Shown: positions 38,001 through 46,513 of the stretch, in pieces
Numbering within the stretch: the stretch's first letter is position 1
Layout: each line of letters starts with the position of its first letter
Assembly (NCBI RefSeq): GCF_036850765.1
Contig: NC_089492.1
Coordinates: forward strand, 295,625,090-295,689,089
Direction of reading: 5' to 3'
Source: Saccopteryx bilineata
Taxonomy: Eukaryota; Chordata; Mammalia; Chiroptera; Emballonuridae
Length of the DNA stretch: 64,000 bases
Translations under genes and position numbers: made by a program
The notes under the pieces: model-generated
The model's input: only the letters and a program-made list of their open reading frames with translations
Databases searched by the model: none
Told to the model about the DNA's origin: nothing

Positions 38001-41000
38001 CTGGGGCTTTGTCCCGGATATAGACGTGACCCTCAGCCTCCAGGAGCCTTCGGTTTTTGTTGGAGGTGGTGGCGTGTGTGGGGCACTGCAGTGCCTGTTT
38101 GGGGGAAAACATGCAGCTGTTACAACTAACCACAGTGCATGTCCACGGGCCCCACGTGTGTCATGGCTCCGAGGAAGAGGAGGAAAACTCTGCCTACAGC
38201 AGCGGTTCTCAACCTGTGGGTCGCAACCCCGGTGGGGGTCAAACGACCAAAACACAGGGGTTGCCTAAAGCCATCGAAACACAGGCGACCCCTGTGTTTT
38301 GGTCGTTTGACCCCCGCCGGGGTCGCGGCCCACAGGTTGAGAACTGCTAGCCTAGAGCTGTCTTTGTGGCCATGGTGTATTCCAGCTAACGGAGATGAAA
38401 TAACACCTGCATGAGCAGCAGGTGCCCTGGGCAGTCTGCAGGACACCGGACGAGCTCCCGGGAACTCCCTCCCAGTTCAGTCACCCAGGACATACTGACT
38501 GTCCCCAGCACCAAGCTGGGACAACCCCTGGGAAATGCCGTCCACCGGGGAGGGTCACCACAGACTCTGGGGCGCTGAGCCTGTGAATATCATCAGCCCA
38601 GCCTGTCCCAAGACTCTGGGCTTCTATGGAAACAGCAGGGGTTCTGCTTAAATCACACGATCTGCACCATTTAGACATGAGCCCCTTGTAAACATGAGAA
38701 TGGGATGTTCTGGCCCTGGCCTGTTGGCTTAGTGAACAGTGTCGGATTGGGACACAGAGGACCCAGGTTCAAAACCCCGAGGTCGCCAGCTTGAGCAAGG
38801 GGATCACTGGCTTGAGCGTGGGATCATAGACATGACCCTGTGGTTGCTGGCTTGAGCCCAAAGGTCGCTGGCTTGAAGCCTAAGGTTGCTGGCTTGAGCC
38901 CAAGGTTTCTGGCTTGAGCAAGGGGTCACTGGCTCTGCTGTAGCCCCCCTCCCCCTGTCAAGGTACATATGAGAAAGCAATCAATGAACAACTAAGGTGC
39001 CACAACGAAGAATTGATGCTTCTCATCTCTCTCCCTACCTGTCTGTCTGTCCCTATCTGTCCCTCTCTCTCTCTCTCTCTCTTTCTCTGTCAAAAAAAAA
39101 AAATTCTATTAGATTTTGCAAATTCAACGAGTACCAAAGGGTGGATGAAACCACATCTTCACCATGTTCTCCCACCTTTCCATTCCCCTTCTTGGGAGCC
39201 ACCAATACTTTCCGCGTCTGTTTAAATATGTCTCTATCCTTCCGGAGGTCCTATGTGCAGATAAAGATAAGTGAGGTTGTGTGTTTTTACTTGGCATTTA
39301 GCAATATGAAAGCAGGCAGCCCACGCTGCGTATCTGAGAACATTGCCTATTGGTACATAACAACCTTAACTCCCTTATGACGATGACTTCGTCATTTGCT
39401 GAACGGTTTGCAACGCATTATATGGTAAGGTCTCTGGTTGCTTCCAATCTTGGTGGGGGTGGGGGGATACAGAAAGAATTAGGCCATGTATCTGCCTATT
39501 TGTATCATTTTGGAGGCATGTAGATATCTACTTCTACACAGAATTAGTCCCTAGGAAGGGTAACCAGTGGTGACCAAAATTTTAACCTTGTTGCCAATTG
39601 TTCTCTACTGACTAACATCACCAGCCACCAGGTGGTCATATGCCATGTTCTTTTCTTTTTTTTTTTTTTTTTTTTTTTGTGGAATAACAAAAGGATGCGC
39701 TATTGAGTATAGCGCATCCTGCTCGGCGAGGTTCCCTGGCCCCGAAGGAAAAAAAGATGGAGGAGATGGAGGCCAGGGAAGTCGCTATATGCCATGTTCT
39801 TAATCTTCCTTGGTGTTCTTCAGTTTGAGAGGTAGGAAAACCATAGCTCCACCTCCTCCCGTCCCCGTGTAAATACTGAAACTTGGGCAAGAGTAGAGAG
39901 AGGAGTATGTAGTCAACTCCCTTATCTGTCTTCAGTATTTATTGATTTCATGGACAGTCTCCTTTCCCCTTATCCCTCACCAACACTCTCCCCCCAGAAT
40001 TATTTTGAGATCAGCCCTAGGGCTCATATCTCTTATTTGGAAACTCAAAAGTTTTTGTGTGTCTGTATCTCTGAGGATGGAGTTGAGCAGTTTTCTTTTT
40101 TTATTTTTTTAATTAAGTGAGAGGCAGGGAAGCAGAAACAGACTCCCACATGCACCCCAATTGGGATACATCCGGCAAGCCCACTAGGGGGCGATGCTCT
40201 GCCCGGCTGGACTGCAGCTCCATTGCTCGGCAACCAAGCTTTTTTAGCACCTGAGGCTGAGGCCATGGAGCCATCCTCAGTGCTCGGGGCCAACTTTGCT
40301 TGAACCATTTGAGCCATGGCTGCAGGAGAGGAAGAGAGAGAAAGGGGAGGGTGGAGAAGCAAATGGGCGCTTCTCCTGTGTACCCTGAGCAGGAATCGAA
40401 CCCCGGACTTCCACATGCTGGGCCAATGATCTATCACTGAGCCATCCAGCCAGGCCTGAACAGTTTTTGAAAGTTAAAAGGTATCTGTGTGGCCATCCAA
40501 ATGAAAAACCTCTTGATAAAACCTGATGAGCCTGACCTGTGGTGGCGCAGTGGATAAAGCATTGACCTGGAAATGCTGAGGTCGCCGGTTCGAAACCCTG
40601 GGCTTGCCTGGTCAAGGCACATATGGGAGTTGATGCTTCCAGCTCCTCCCCCCGTCTCTCTCTCCTCTCTCTCTCTGTCTCTCTCCCTCTCTCTCTCCTC
40701 TCTAAAATGAATAATAAATAAATAAAAAATAAAATGAAAAAATTAAAAAATTAAAAAACCTGATGACTATTTTTTTTTTCCAATTGAGGTTTGTTTGTTT
40801 TTTATCCCCTACTGACTTGTAGGTGGTCTTCCCAGTGGAAATTTAGCCCTGTTGTGTCTGATCGGCATAGATGGTTGTCTAGTCGGCAGTTCCCTTAGAC
40901 TTGGCCCCTGACAGTGTTGACCACAAGGATGTTCTCAAGTAGGCGGCATGGCTCAAGGAGTGTACCTTAGGTATTGCCTTCTCCGCTCTGAAGGGGGGTC

Positions 41001-42374
41001 ACTTCCATTGTCTCACCTGTTCCTCTCCATCTGTCTCTTTCCTGTCTCTGTCTCTCTCTCTCCATCTGTCTCCATCTGCCTCTCTCCTCTCTGTCTCTCC
41101 TCCCTGTCTGTCTCTTTGTCTCTCTGTTTCTCTGTCTCTGTCTATCTCCTCTCCCTTGTATCCCTCTTAACCCTCCCTTCCTCTCATTCTCTCTCCAAAT
41201 ATTATCTGGATTGGTCCTCTTGAACTCCTTTTATACAGTAGTTCATTCTTGGGGAATAGATCAACCCTTATGTGAGATTTTAGTGTTTGGTTTTTTTGTT
41301 TGTTTTTTTCGGCTTACCCGTTGAGCTCAGAGGCTGAAACATGTTCTGTGTCAGCACTGTGGAGTTTGGGTCCTCCCTAGGGAGTGTCACAGAGAAGCAG
41401 GCCTTTCTAAGGATCTCTCTTACTCTCTGTCTGTCTGTCTGTCTGTCTCTCTCATGGATAAAGGACCAGTGTGGGGCCAGGATGAGAACTCCTCTCCCAC
41501 ATCCCTTTTCCTTTGAAAAGAACACCAGGTGGGTTGGTGTTCCCAAAGCCTGGGGACTCAAGATGACGGTCCCTCTCTCCCCTCCTCCTCCCCCTCCTCT
41601 CTCCCCTCCTCCTCCCCCTCCTCCTCCCCCTCCCCCTCCCCCTCCGGTGTGTTTTTATCTTGCAGTGTGTCGGACTGCTCTGTCACAGCCAAGGGATGTC
41701 GGGAGCTGGCAGACGCCCTCCGGCACAACCACAGCATGAAAGTGTTGGATATTGGGAGAAACCAGGTTGGGGATGCCGGAGGGAGGCGGCTGTGCGAGGC
41801 TGTGAGACGTTCCTGTTGTGCACTGAATACACTTGGGTGAGTCACCCTGCCCTTTTGCAGGAAGCCACCCCTCCTGCTTTTGTGTGGGGATGGATGCGAT
41901 GTCTTCACGTGGGGGGGGGGGTGGTGGATAAGAGGCTGAGATGTGAAGGACAAAGGCCTGTTATCTAATGTCTCATTGCGGGGTTGGTTGTCTACAAAAA
42001 CTGATCCAATATGGTATGCCAGCTGTAACTGAGAAATAAAAAATGATTTAGATTTTAAAAAATGATTATCAAATAGAGTCTGACCAGGTGGTGACACAGT
42101 GAATAGAGCATCAGACTAGGACACGGAGGGCCCAGGTTTGAAACCTCAAGGTCATCAGCTTGAGCGTGAGGTCACAGACATGACCCCATGGTTGCTGGCT
42201 TGAGCCCAAGATTGCTGATTTGAGGCCAAGGTCGCTGGCTTGAGCAACGGGTCACTCGGTCTGCTGTAGTTCCCGGGTCAAGGCACATATGAGAAAGCAA
42301 TCAATGAACAACTAAGGAGCCCTAACAAAGAATAGATGCTTCTCATCTCTCTCCCTTTCTGCCTGTCTATCCTG

Positions 42375-42408
<34 letters not shown>

Positions 42409-45400
42409 GTCAAAAATAAATAAATAAATAAATATAAAATAAAATAGAGATCTCTTTGCTTGTAGGTATTTTTTCTTTCAATCAGTACCTTTTGAATGAA
42501 AAGAGCTGTGGAAGGTGACATGGCCCCCTGCCTGGTGACTCTTCTCTCTTTAGCAGACAGACAGATTTTTTTAAATCTTTTTTTTAGAGTAATATTTAAA
42601 TTTATTTTTCAGTTACAGTTGGCACACTATTGTATTAGTCTCAAGCATATAATAGAGTGATTGGACATTGAGAAGTATAGACGGCTGGTTATAAAAATAG
42701 TCAAGACCCATGCCATGTGATTTCACTTCTCTGTGGACTTTAAAAAAGCATAAAGAAAACAGAGTTCAGCTTATTTTATATTTTATTTTTAAATTCCCAT
42801 TTATTGATTTGAGAGAGAAAGAGAGAAACATTCATTTGTTGTTCCACTCATTCAACCATTCCTTGAAGGATTCTTTTTTTTTTTTTTCCCCTGTATTTTT
42901 CTGCAGGGAGGCAGAGAGACAGACTCCTGCATATGCCCAACTGGGATCCACCCGGCATGCCCATCAGGGGGCAATGCTCTGCCCATCTGGGCATCGCTTT
43001 GTTGCAACCGGAGCCATTCTAGTGCCTAAGGCAGAGGTCATGGAGCCATCCTCAGTGCCCGGGGCAACTTTGCTCCAATGGAGCCTTGGCTGTGGGAGGG
43101 GAAAGAGATAGATAGAGAAAAAAAAGAAGAGGAAAGGTGGAGAAGCAGATGGGCACTTCTCCTGTGTGCCCTGGCTGGGAATCGAACCTAAGACTTCCAC
43201 ACACCGGGCTGATGCTCTACCACTGAGCCTAGCCGGCCAGGGGGAATTATTTCTTTTTTGCTCAATCTCTCTCCCTTTCCCCCCAGTATCCACCCCCTTC
43301 CCTGGCAGCTGGCAGCCTGTTCTCTATCTATGAAGTCTGTCTCTATTTTGCTTGTTAGATTCCACATCTGAGTGATTCCATTTTGTCCATTAGATTCCAC
43401 ATCTGAGTGAAATCCTATGGTACTTGTCTTTCTCTGACTGGTTTATTTCACTTAGCATAATAATCTCCAGGTCCATCCATTCTGTCACAAAGGCTAGAAT
43501 TTCCTCGTTTATGGCTGCATGCTATTCCATTGTGTACACATACCACAGGTTTTTGTATCCATTCATCCACTGATGGGCACCTGGGCTGCTTCTGCATCTT
43601 GGCTGTTGTAAACAACGCTGCCATGGCAAATGGGGTGTGAGGTGTTATCTGTCCTGACAGGGTTGCTGCATGAGTTAAATGATTCAGGCACAAACACTTG
43701 CAACGTGTCTGGCATGTGCTGAGCAGCCAACTGTGACCCAGTCAGTTCCAGTATCATTTCCTTCACCCTGCATCGTGTATTCCTCTTATTTCTTACTCTT
43801 CAGTCTTGAACGCTCCCTTCCCACCCCGCCCCAGGTTGGAGCGCTGCGGTCTGACCTCCGCCTGCTGTCGGCACCTCACCTTGGTTCTCGGCAGCCGGGA
43901 AAGCCTGGTGAATCTGAACCTCATTGGAAACGACTTAGGGCCGGAGGGTGTCAACGCGCTGTGGGAATCCTTGGAAAAACCCGCGTGCAAACTGCAGAAA
44001 CTCGGGTAATCCCCACTGACTTTTGCAGCACCTGTGGAGGTGTGGGGGGTGGGCTGGCTGATGTTTGAGGCAGACCTCACTTTGACCCTGAATTCCATGT
44101 CCCAGGGCCGTGCCAGCGGCTCCCAGAGAGGGCAGTAACCGTGTGTCTGACTGAGGAGCCACTAGCCATAGGTGGTCACCAGACACTTGCAGTACGGTTC
44201 CTGTCACCGAGGAACTGACTAGTTAAACTTTCTTTTGTGCCTGACCAAGCAATGGCACAGTGGATACAGCGTTGGACTGGGACACAGAGGACCCAGGTTT
44301 GAAACCCCAAGGTTGCCGGCTTGAGCGTGGGATCATAGACGTGACCCTATGGTCACTGGCTTGAGCCCAATATCGCTGGCTTGAGCAAGGGGTCACTCAT
44401 TTTGCTGTAGCCCCTGGGTCGAGAAAGCAATCAGTGAACTACTAAGGTGCTGCAGCAAAGAATTGATGCTTCTCATCTCTCTCTCTTCCTGTCTGTCCCT
44501 CTCTCTGTTTCTCTATTTCTCTCTCTAGCTAAAAAAAAAACAAAAAAAAAACCTTTCTTTTCTATGAATTAATCTAAATGGCACTAGCAACTCTCATATG
44601 GGATGACACAGTCCTGTGTACATTGGCATGTTTTCTAAGTCGCTTCATTTTTTCCCAATCTAGTCCCTACATCACTCAACAGACATTCACAGCGGTGAGG
44701 TAGATGGTGGGGGACAAATGGACATGAGCCTTGTCCTCGTGGGTCTGCATTCTCCCCAGGAACATGGCAGATCTGAAATTGAGAAAAGCCGTGTTAGTTG
44801 TCATGAAAGCTACAAAGGAAACTCTGGATTCTGACACAGAAAACAAGGGTGGTCAGGTTGGTAAGGAGAAGCCTGCCTGAGGTGGTGTCGTTGACCCTGT
44901 GTCCCAATGAGGCGGGGAAGAGGAATCCCCGTATCAGGGGGGAAACGTGAAACGTGACTAGAGATGAAAAGCCCTAAGAAATAGCACATGCAAAGGTCCT
45001 GAGGTCAGGCCAAGGTTTGGGTTGCCCATTTAAGACATCGAAAGAAGAGAATTAGGGGCTATTTTATCACTTCATATTCATTTTGAAATATCCTCTAATT
45101 TTTGTGAGCAGTATATTAGAACACTCTAGATCTTAGTGTTCTCAAGATGATGTCAGAAAGGTATACAGGGGCTCTTTTCAGAAAACAAGGCAACTTGGAA
45201 GTCGGTCACAAGCTGTACGTTGTTGTGGCTTTCCTGTCACCAACATCCCCTCTAAGTCATGCTTTCTCACAAGAGTTCTGGGCTGGTGGCCACCGGAGAC
45301 GGGCATGTCTCCCCTTCCTACCAATCGTGTCTGGGAGTGATTCAAGTTATAGAAGCGACTTCCAACCAGGTATCCAGACTGTCAGCTCTTAAAAGAAGAG

Positions 45401-46217
45401 AATGCTGAGAACTGCCGTATTTCCCTATGTAGGAGACACATCTTTTTCTGAAGAATTTGAGGTCTAAAAACTGGGTGCATCTTATACAGCGGTTGTAGAT
45501 TTTTTTTTACTTGCATTTACCACTTTTTCGCACTTGTTTTTGCGCTCCTTGTTGAAAACAGTGATTTGTTATCAGACACAGAGGAGGACAAACTTATGGA
45601 GGGGAGTTTTGACAGTGATGCGGAGTTGTATAAATTTTATGATGGATAAAACGAGTTCAATCACTTGATGTCATACATTTTGTTTCAAATTTCAAGCCCC
45701 AAAATTAAGGTGCGTCTTATACATGGGATCATCTTCTACACGGGGAAATACGGTAATTTCGCAAGAGTCTGTCACACATAGGCTAACCAACGAAATGAAA
45801 GGAATTCGGTTTATCCACAGGAACAGTGACAACCTGTGTGACCCTGACCTAGGTCTATCTTGTCCTCTTCCCTGGGGCGTTCCCTTAGGAGTTCCCATCT
45901 GTTTCCTCTCTGGTTGTGCCTTTGCCTTATGGAACGGGGTGCCTGTCCCTTCAGGTCTCCTTCCCAACTTCTCTGGGTGACACTGGGGGGGGGGTGGATA
46001 TAAAGGTAAACAGAAGCTAACAGAGGTTAGCATTTGTAGTTTCTCACCTCAGCCGACCATCTCTTCTAATTCTTTTTAAAATTTTTTTTGCAGACTAGAA
46101 AAAGACTTATACGATATAGTCAAAGAAAAGTTGAAGGCATTACAAGAGAAAGGGTGCTTCCTGAGGATCTTGTGCAAGTGGGATTTTAATGACCTTGAAG
46201 ACACATGGTGGTGGTGA
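20688..46217 (+). CDS. NLRP13: NLRP13, complete spliced gene (11 coding exons, 1089 aa)
   Basis: NOD-like receptor with PYD, NACHT and LRR parts, a cytosolic protein; reproductive NLRPs act mostly in oocytes and embryos, and NLRP13 has no firmly established function. CDS = 20688-20988, 22502-22564, 25225-26812, 30439-30609, 32750-32917, 33864-34034, 35303-35473, 37803-37973, 41666-41836, 43835-44005, 46094-46217. Every junction has AG/GT borders and matching phase; the sum is 3270 nt with no internal stop. The pyrin domain spans about residues 1-95, Walker A GAAGVGKTT 182-190, Walker B LLFVIDGFEE 253-262, LRRs about 651-1048. The start is the ATG at 20688 with a strong Kozak context (A at -3, G at +4). 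Motifs such as YQLEEFKL, LTSLCE and the WDN-WP stretch match human NLRP13 as remembered (about 1043 aa). Alternative: another member of the NLRP4/8/13 group, less likely given the convergent NLRP4 next door. Confidence 0.85.
21100..22330 (-). other. NLRP13 intron 1, with long antisense open frame
   Basis: Contains an ATG-initiated 137-codon minus-strand frame (21864-22277) and further shorter frames in the same direction, at 21517-21711. The product is rich in Ser, Pro and Thr with a basic RKRYHRKR patch. Could be a decayed retroviral env-type remnant; not identified. Confidence 0.3.
22502..22564 (+). CDS. NLRP13: NLRP13 exon 2: short acidic linker between PYD and NACHT
   Basis: A 63-nt exon after tttcag, with donor GTGTGT at 22565. 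It joins exon 1 in phase (G+AG makes GAG) and exon 3 in phase (G+AC makes GAC), encoding a linker containing PNQEELE. Human NLRP13, as I remember it, has the same QDPNQEE-type unit repeated about three times; only one copy is visible here. The exon is short and the call rests on phase closure plus that motif. Confidence 0.75.
22826..22871. repeat. (GT)n microsatellite
   Basis: About 22 uninterrupted dinucleotide units in NLRP13 intron 2. Confidence 0.95.
23118..23432 (+). repeat. Family C SINE
   Basis: Head cctgaccaggcggtggcaca; CT-rich end leads into the (AT)n below. Confidence 0.87.
23436..23484. repeat. (AT)n microsatellite
   Basis: About 24 uninterrupted units, probably grown from the SINE's A/T tail. 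Confidence 0.95.
24419..24770 (+). mobile_element. hAT-type non-autonomous DNA transposon
   Basis: Terminal inverted repeats CAGGGGTAGTCAACCT and AGGTTGACTACCACTG, subterminal repeats (actgcccac ... gtgggcggta); 352 bp, AT-rich core without ORF. An 8-bp target duplication is not clear. Confidence 0.75.
24965..25135 (+). repeat. Family C SINE, 3'-truncated
   Basis: Head cctggccaggtggtggctca and body up to ggtcac; ends shortly before the NACHT exon. Confidence 0.8.
25225..26812 (+). CDS. NLRP13: NLRP13 exon 3: NACHT ATPase domain with flanking helical regions
   Basis: This large 1588-nt exon is open throughout. It encodes the fish-specific-NACHT-associated-type lead-in (WDNMPWPEGH), Walker A GAAGVGKTT, Walker B LLFVIDGFEE, the sensor-like LLITTRDD, winged-helix and NAD2-type segments (ITFTHQSFQAFLGAMF) and the transition to the LRRs (SFCLKQCQRLSQLRLS). 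NACHT binds and hydrolyses ATP to drive oligomerisation. The donor is GG|GTGAGT at 26813, leaving two bases for the next codon. The last 15 or so residues (after LRLSV) are less conserved with human than the rest. Confidence 0.92.
26813..27830. other. Intron 3, unique part
   Basis: No repeat or exon recognised. An AATAAA-like motif at 27798 follows; not linked to a transcript end. Confidence 0.4.
27831..28640. repeat. Nested SINE cluster in intron 3
   Basis: Family D head (27831-27922, plus), a further tRNA-SINE (27928-28100, plus), a VES copy (28108-28504, minus) with tgaaaattttt-like duplications around it, and the interrupted tail to 28640. Three successive insertions. Confidence 0.8.
28641..29142. 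other. Intron 3, unique part
   Basis: Short CA-rich run at 28960-28992; no exon or clear repeat. Confidence 0.4.
29143..29530 (+). repeat. VES-type SINE
   Basis: Plus-strand; head ggccctggctggttggctca, (aat)n-like tail. Confidence 0.9.
29805..30170 (-). repeat. Family C SINE
   Basis: Minus-strand; head ends acacgtggtcaggc. Confidence 0.85.
30180..30357 (-). repeat. Family D SINE
   Basis: Minus-strand; head ends gagctactgggccagggcc, 80 nt before NLRP13 exon 4. Confidence 0.82.
30439..30609 (+). CDS. NLRP13: NLRP13 exon 4: first LRR exon
   Basis: 171 nt, acceptor ATAAAG preceded by a CT-rich tract, donor AC|GTAAGT. Encodes an LRR unit with LSKLDLSNSKL and NPRCKLQKLT. Incoming phase 2 joins exon 3 as GG+G. 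The first residues (TTRLVHS) differ from other mammals as remembered. Confidence 0.83.
30818..31338 (+). mobile_element. DNA-transposon MITE (ctgtatttttcgctcc family) with microsatellite inside
   Basis: Ends ctgtatttttcgctccataag and the inverse at 31338, next to TA; a third internal copy of the motif lies near 31260. The centre has been replaced or expanded by the purine repeat at 31069-31245. Superfamily not certain. Confidence 0.65.
31069..31245. repeat. (GGAA/GGGA/GAAA)n microsatellite
   Basis: A long pure-purine tract of changing tetranucleotide units, GGAA then GGGA then GAAA, 177 bp; in intron 4. Confidence 0.95.
31339..32074. other. Intron 4, unique part
   Basis: No exon or repeat recognised. 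Confidence 0.4.
32075..32425 (+). repeat. Family C SINE
   Basis: Head cctggccaggcggtgacgca, poly-A/(aaag)n tail. Confidence 0.87.
32750..32917 (+). CDS. NLRP13: NLRP13 exon 5: LRR exon (168 nt)
   Basis: Acceptor cccacag, donor TG|GTAAGA. Encodes LTHLNLSSNSLG and ends LRHSACHLNYL, close to the human NLRP13 repeat as remembered. Confidence 0.88.
33110..33295 (+). repeat. Family B SINE
   Basis: Head cctgacctgtggtggtgcag, A-rich tail; flanked by acacagattcct at 33096 and 33297. Confidence 0.9.
33390..33625 (+). mobile_element. L1 3' UTR fragment, plus strand
   Basis: Text complementary to the 36.75-37.2 kb fragment (ggagagggacaac ... acctgtatgattagggtaac). Confidence 0.6.
33864..34034 (+). CDS. 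NLRP13: NLRP13 exon 6: divergent, possibly bat-retained LRR exon
   Basis: 171 nt, open, acceptor TTTGACAG, donor TC|GTAAGT. Starts LESCGLTATACHCL and has a poor second half (LSLGDNDLSGMEVTN, then a run rich in polar residues) before RCALKELS. It is in phase with exons 5 and 7. Skipping it would make the 5/7 junction codon TGC (Cys), which is what human NLRP13 has at that point as I recall. It may therefore be an exon absent from human, or alternatively spliced. Confidence 0.75.
34070..34530. other. Intron 6, unique part
   Basis: Nothing recognised. Confidence 0.4.
34536..34735 (-). repeat. Family D SINE
   Basis: Minus-strand; head ends gagcaacccggcctggg. Confidence 0.82.
34790..35110 (+). 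repeat. Family C SINE
   Basis: Head cctgaccaggtggtggcaca; ends in a long (TC)n run. Confidence 0.87.
35303..35473 (+). CDS. NLRP13: NLRP13 exon 7: LRR exon
   Basis: 171 nt, acceptor cttccgcag, donor GT|GTAAGT. Encodes LEKCNLSAAS, LCLGFNQLLDDGI and LDCALERL; strong match to remembered human NLRP13. Confidence 0.9.
35480..36720. other. Intron 7, unique and AT-rich parts
   Basis: 35950-36120 is low-complexity AT-rich; a (tta)n run lies at 36675-36695. Part of 36520-36650 looks like an antisense LINE end. No exon. Confidence 0.4.
36725..37215 (-). mobile_element. L1 3' end fragment
   Basis: Antisense L1 3' UTR (ggtgacactgatcaacat ... catcagagtgagatcatatgg). Confidence 0.7.
37245..37578 (-). 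repeat. Family C SINE
   Basis: Minus-strand; head ends accacctggtcagac. Confidence 0.87.
37803..37973 (+). CDS. NLRP13: NLRP13 exon 8: LRR exon
   Basis: 171 nt, acceptor accctgcag, donor GA|GTGAGT. Encodes LCGCQLSAPSC, SLTHLDLRKNTLGDEGVRLL and CRLQSLE. Confidence 0.9.
38200..38349. mobile_element. Palindromic hAT MITE, 150 bp
   Basis: Nearly perfect inverted repeat over its full length (cagcggttctcaacctgtgg at the left, its complement at the right), with a very short loop. An 8-bp target duplication, gcctacag/gcctagag (7 of 8 identical), flanks it. In NLRP13 intron 8. Confidence 0.88.
38712..39105 (+). repeat. Family C SINE, long copy
   Basis: Head ctggcctgttggcttagtga, extra copies of the ggtcgctggcttgagcc internal motif, poly-A tail. 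Confidence 0.83.
39110..39636. other. Intron 8, old L1-like and unique sequence
   Basis: 39110-39300 resembles a divergent L1 3' end; nothing gene-like. Confidence 0.35.
39638..39801 (-). repeat. Retroposed copy of an unidentified small RNA or short transcript
   Basis: About 105 nt on the minus strand followed by a poly-A (poly-T at 39653-39678), all flanked by a perfect 15-bp duplication, atatgccatgttctt (39638-39652, 39787-39801). The body holds an 11-bp perfect stem with a 5-nt loop (39693-39719). Not one of the SINE families here and not a small RNA that I recognise. Confidence 0.65.
40100..40456 (-). repeat. VES-type SINE
   Basis: Minus-strand; head ends gccatccagccaggcc. Confidence 0.88.
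40529..40765 (+). repeat. Family B SINE
   Basis: Head cctgacctgtggtggcgcag, (aataa)n tail; flanked by acctgatga at 40519 and 40758. Confidence 0.9.
41010..41200. repeat. CT-rich low-complexity tract
   Basis: tctgtctctctc-type repeats in intron 8; an accidental open frame crosses it. Confidence 0.8.
41578..41645. repeat. (CCTCCT/CCCCCT)n tract before NLRP13 exon 9
   Basis: Polypyrimidine minisatellite ending about 20 nt upstream of the splice acceptor. Confidence 0.9.
41666..41836 (+). CDS. NLRP13: NLRP13 exon 9: LRR exon
   Basis: 171 nt, acceptor tatcttgcag, donor GG|GTGAGT. Encodes VSDCSVTAKGCRELADAL, then MKVLDIGRNQVGDAGGRRL. A CCT/CCCCT tract (41578-41645) lies just upstream and extends the polypyrimidine tract. 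Confidence 0.9.
42080..42445 (+). repeat. Family C SINE
   Basis: Head tctgaccaggtggtgacaca, (ataa)n tail. Confidence 0.87.
42595..42700 (-). mobile_element. L1 3' UTR fragment
   Basis: atttttcagttacagttggc and tctcaagcatataatagagtg, antisense L1 3' end. Confidence 0.6.
42785..42875 (-). repeat. Family D SINE, truncated
   Basis: Tail half only (ttgatttgagagagaaagag, ttgttgttccactcattc); a VES copy abuts on the right. Confidence 0.65.
42880..43241 (-). repeat. VES-type SINE
   Basis: Minus-strand; head ends agccggccaggggg. Confidence 0.88.
43245..43640 (-). mobile_element. L1 3' end fragment
   Basis: Antisense ORF2 C-terminus and 3' UTR; ggctgcatgctattccattg and tgatgggcacctgggctgct are diagnostic. 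Confidence 0.75.
43835..44005 (+). CDS. NLRP13: NLRP13 exon 10: LRR exon
   Basis: 171 nt, acceptor gccccag, donor GG|GTAATC (a weaker donor than its neighbours). Encodes LERCGLTSACCRHL, LVNLNLIGNDLGPEGV and ACKLQKLG. Confidence 0.9.
44238..44560 (+). repeat. Family C SINE
   Basis: Head cctgaccaagcaatggcaca, A-rich tail. Confidence 0.86.
44561..45414. other. Intron 10, unique part
   Basis: Nothing recognised. Confidence 0.4.
45415..45753 (+). mobile_element. Pogo/Tigger-like DNA transposon, copy 2
   Basis: Best-kept copy: inverted ends ccgtatttccc and gggaaatacgg, with TA on the right. Inside is a reading (DTEEDKLMEGSFDSDAE) ending at a stop, like the acidic C-terminus of a transposase. Confidence 0.7.
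46094..46217 (+). CDS. NLRP13: NLRP13 exon 11: terminal coding exon
   Basis: Acceptor TTTTTTTTGCAG; 124 nt ending in TGA at 46215-46217. Begins LEKDLYDIV and ends DLEDTWWW, three tryptophans in a row at the C-terminus. The 3'UTR runs about 290 nt to the AATAAA at 46508. Confidence 0.85.
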
Positions 46218-46507
46218 GATGACCCAAGACTTGTGTGCCATCCATGTCCCACGGAAGGTTCTCGGAGCACCACCACCAGGAGGTCCTCCCTGATGTGTTG
46301 TTGTTCAGGGGTCACTGTCTGTAGGACAAATGGGCTGTCACCTCTCTTGTTCTCCCACAATGTGCGGTAGAGGCAGCACATTAAATAGCCACTCCCTACC
46401 ATCCTAATCTAATACGGTCTTTGGCCCTGAGAGCTTAGGTTGGCTTTACGTATTTTGTTTTCCTTTGTGTCATGTTTCTAATTCTTGGGGGTGTCTCACA
46501 AAGATTC

Positions 46508-46513
46508 AATAAA
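46508..46513 (+). terminator. Polyadenylation signal of NLRP13
   Basis: A canonical AATAAA in the context gattcAATAAAcc, about 290 nt after the stop codon. A short A-rich run follows at 46526. Confidence 0.7.

Noticed and set aside
40948..41223. Ser/Leu/Val-rich small protein
   Set aside because: CT-rich simple sequence.
41341..41739. Pro-rich 133-codon frame before NLRP13 exon 9
   Set aside because: It is a translation of the CCT-rich tract in another frame than the LRR exon.
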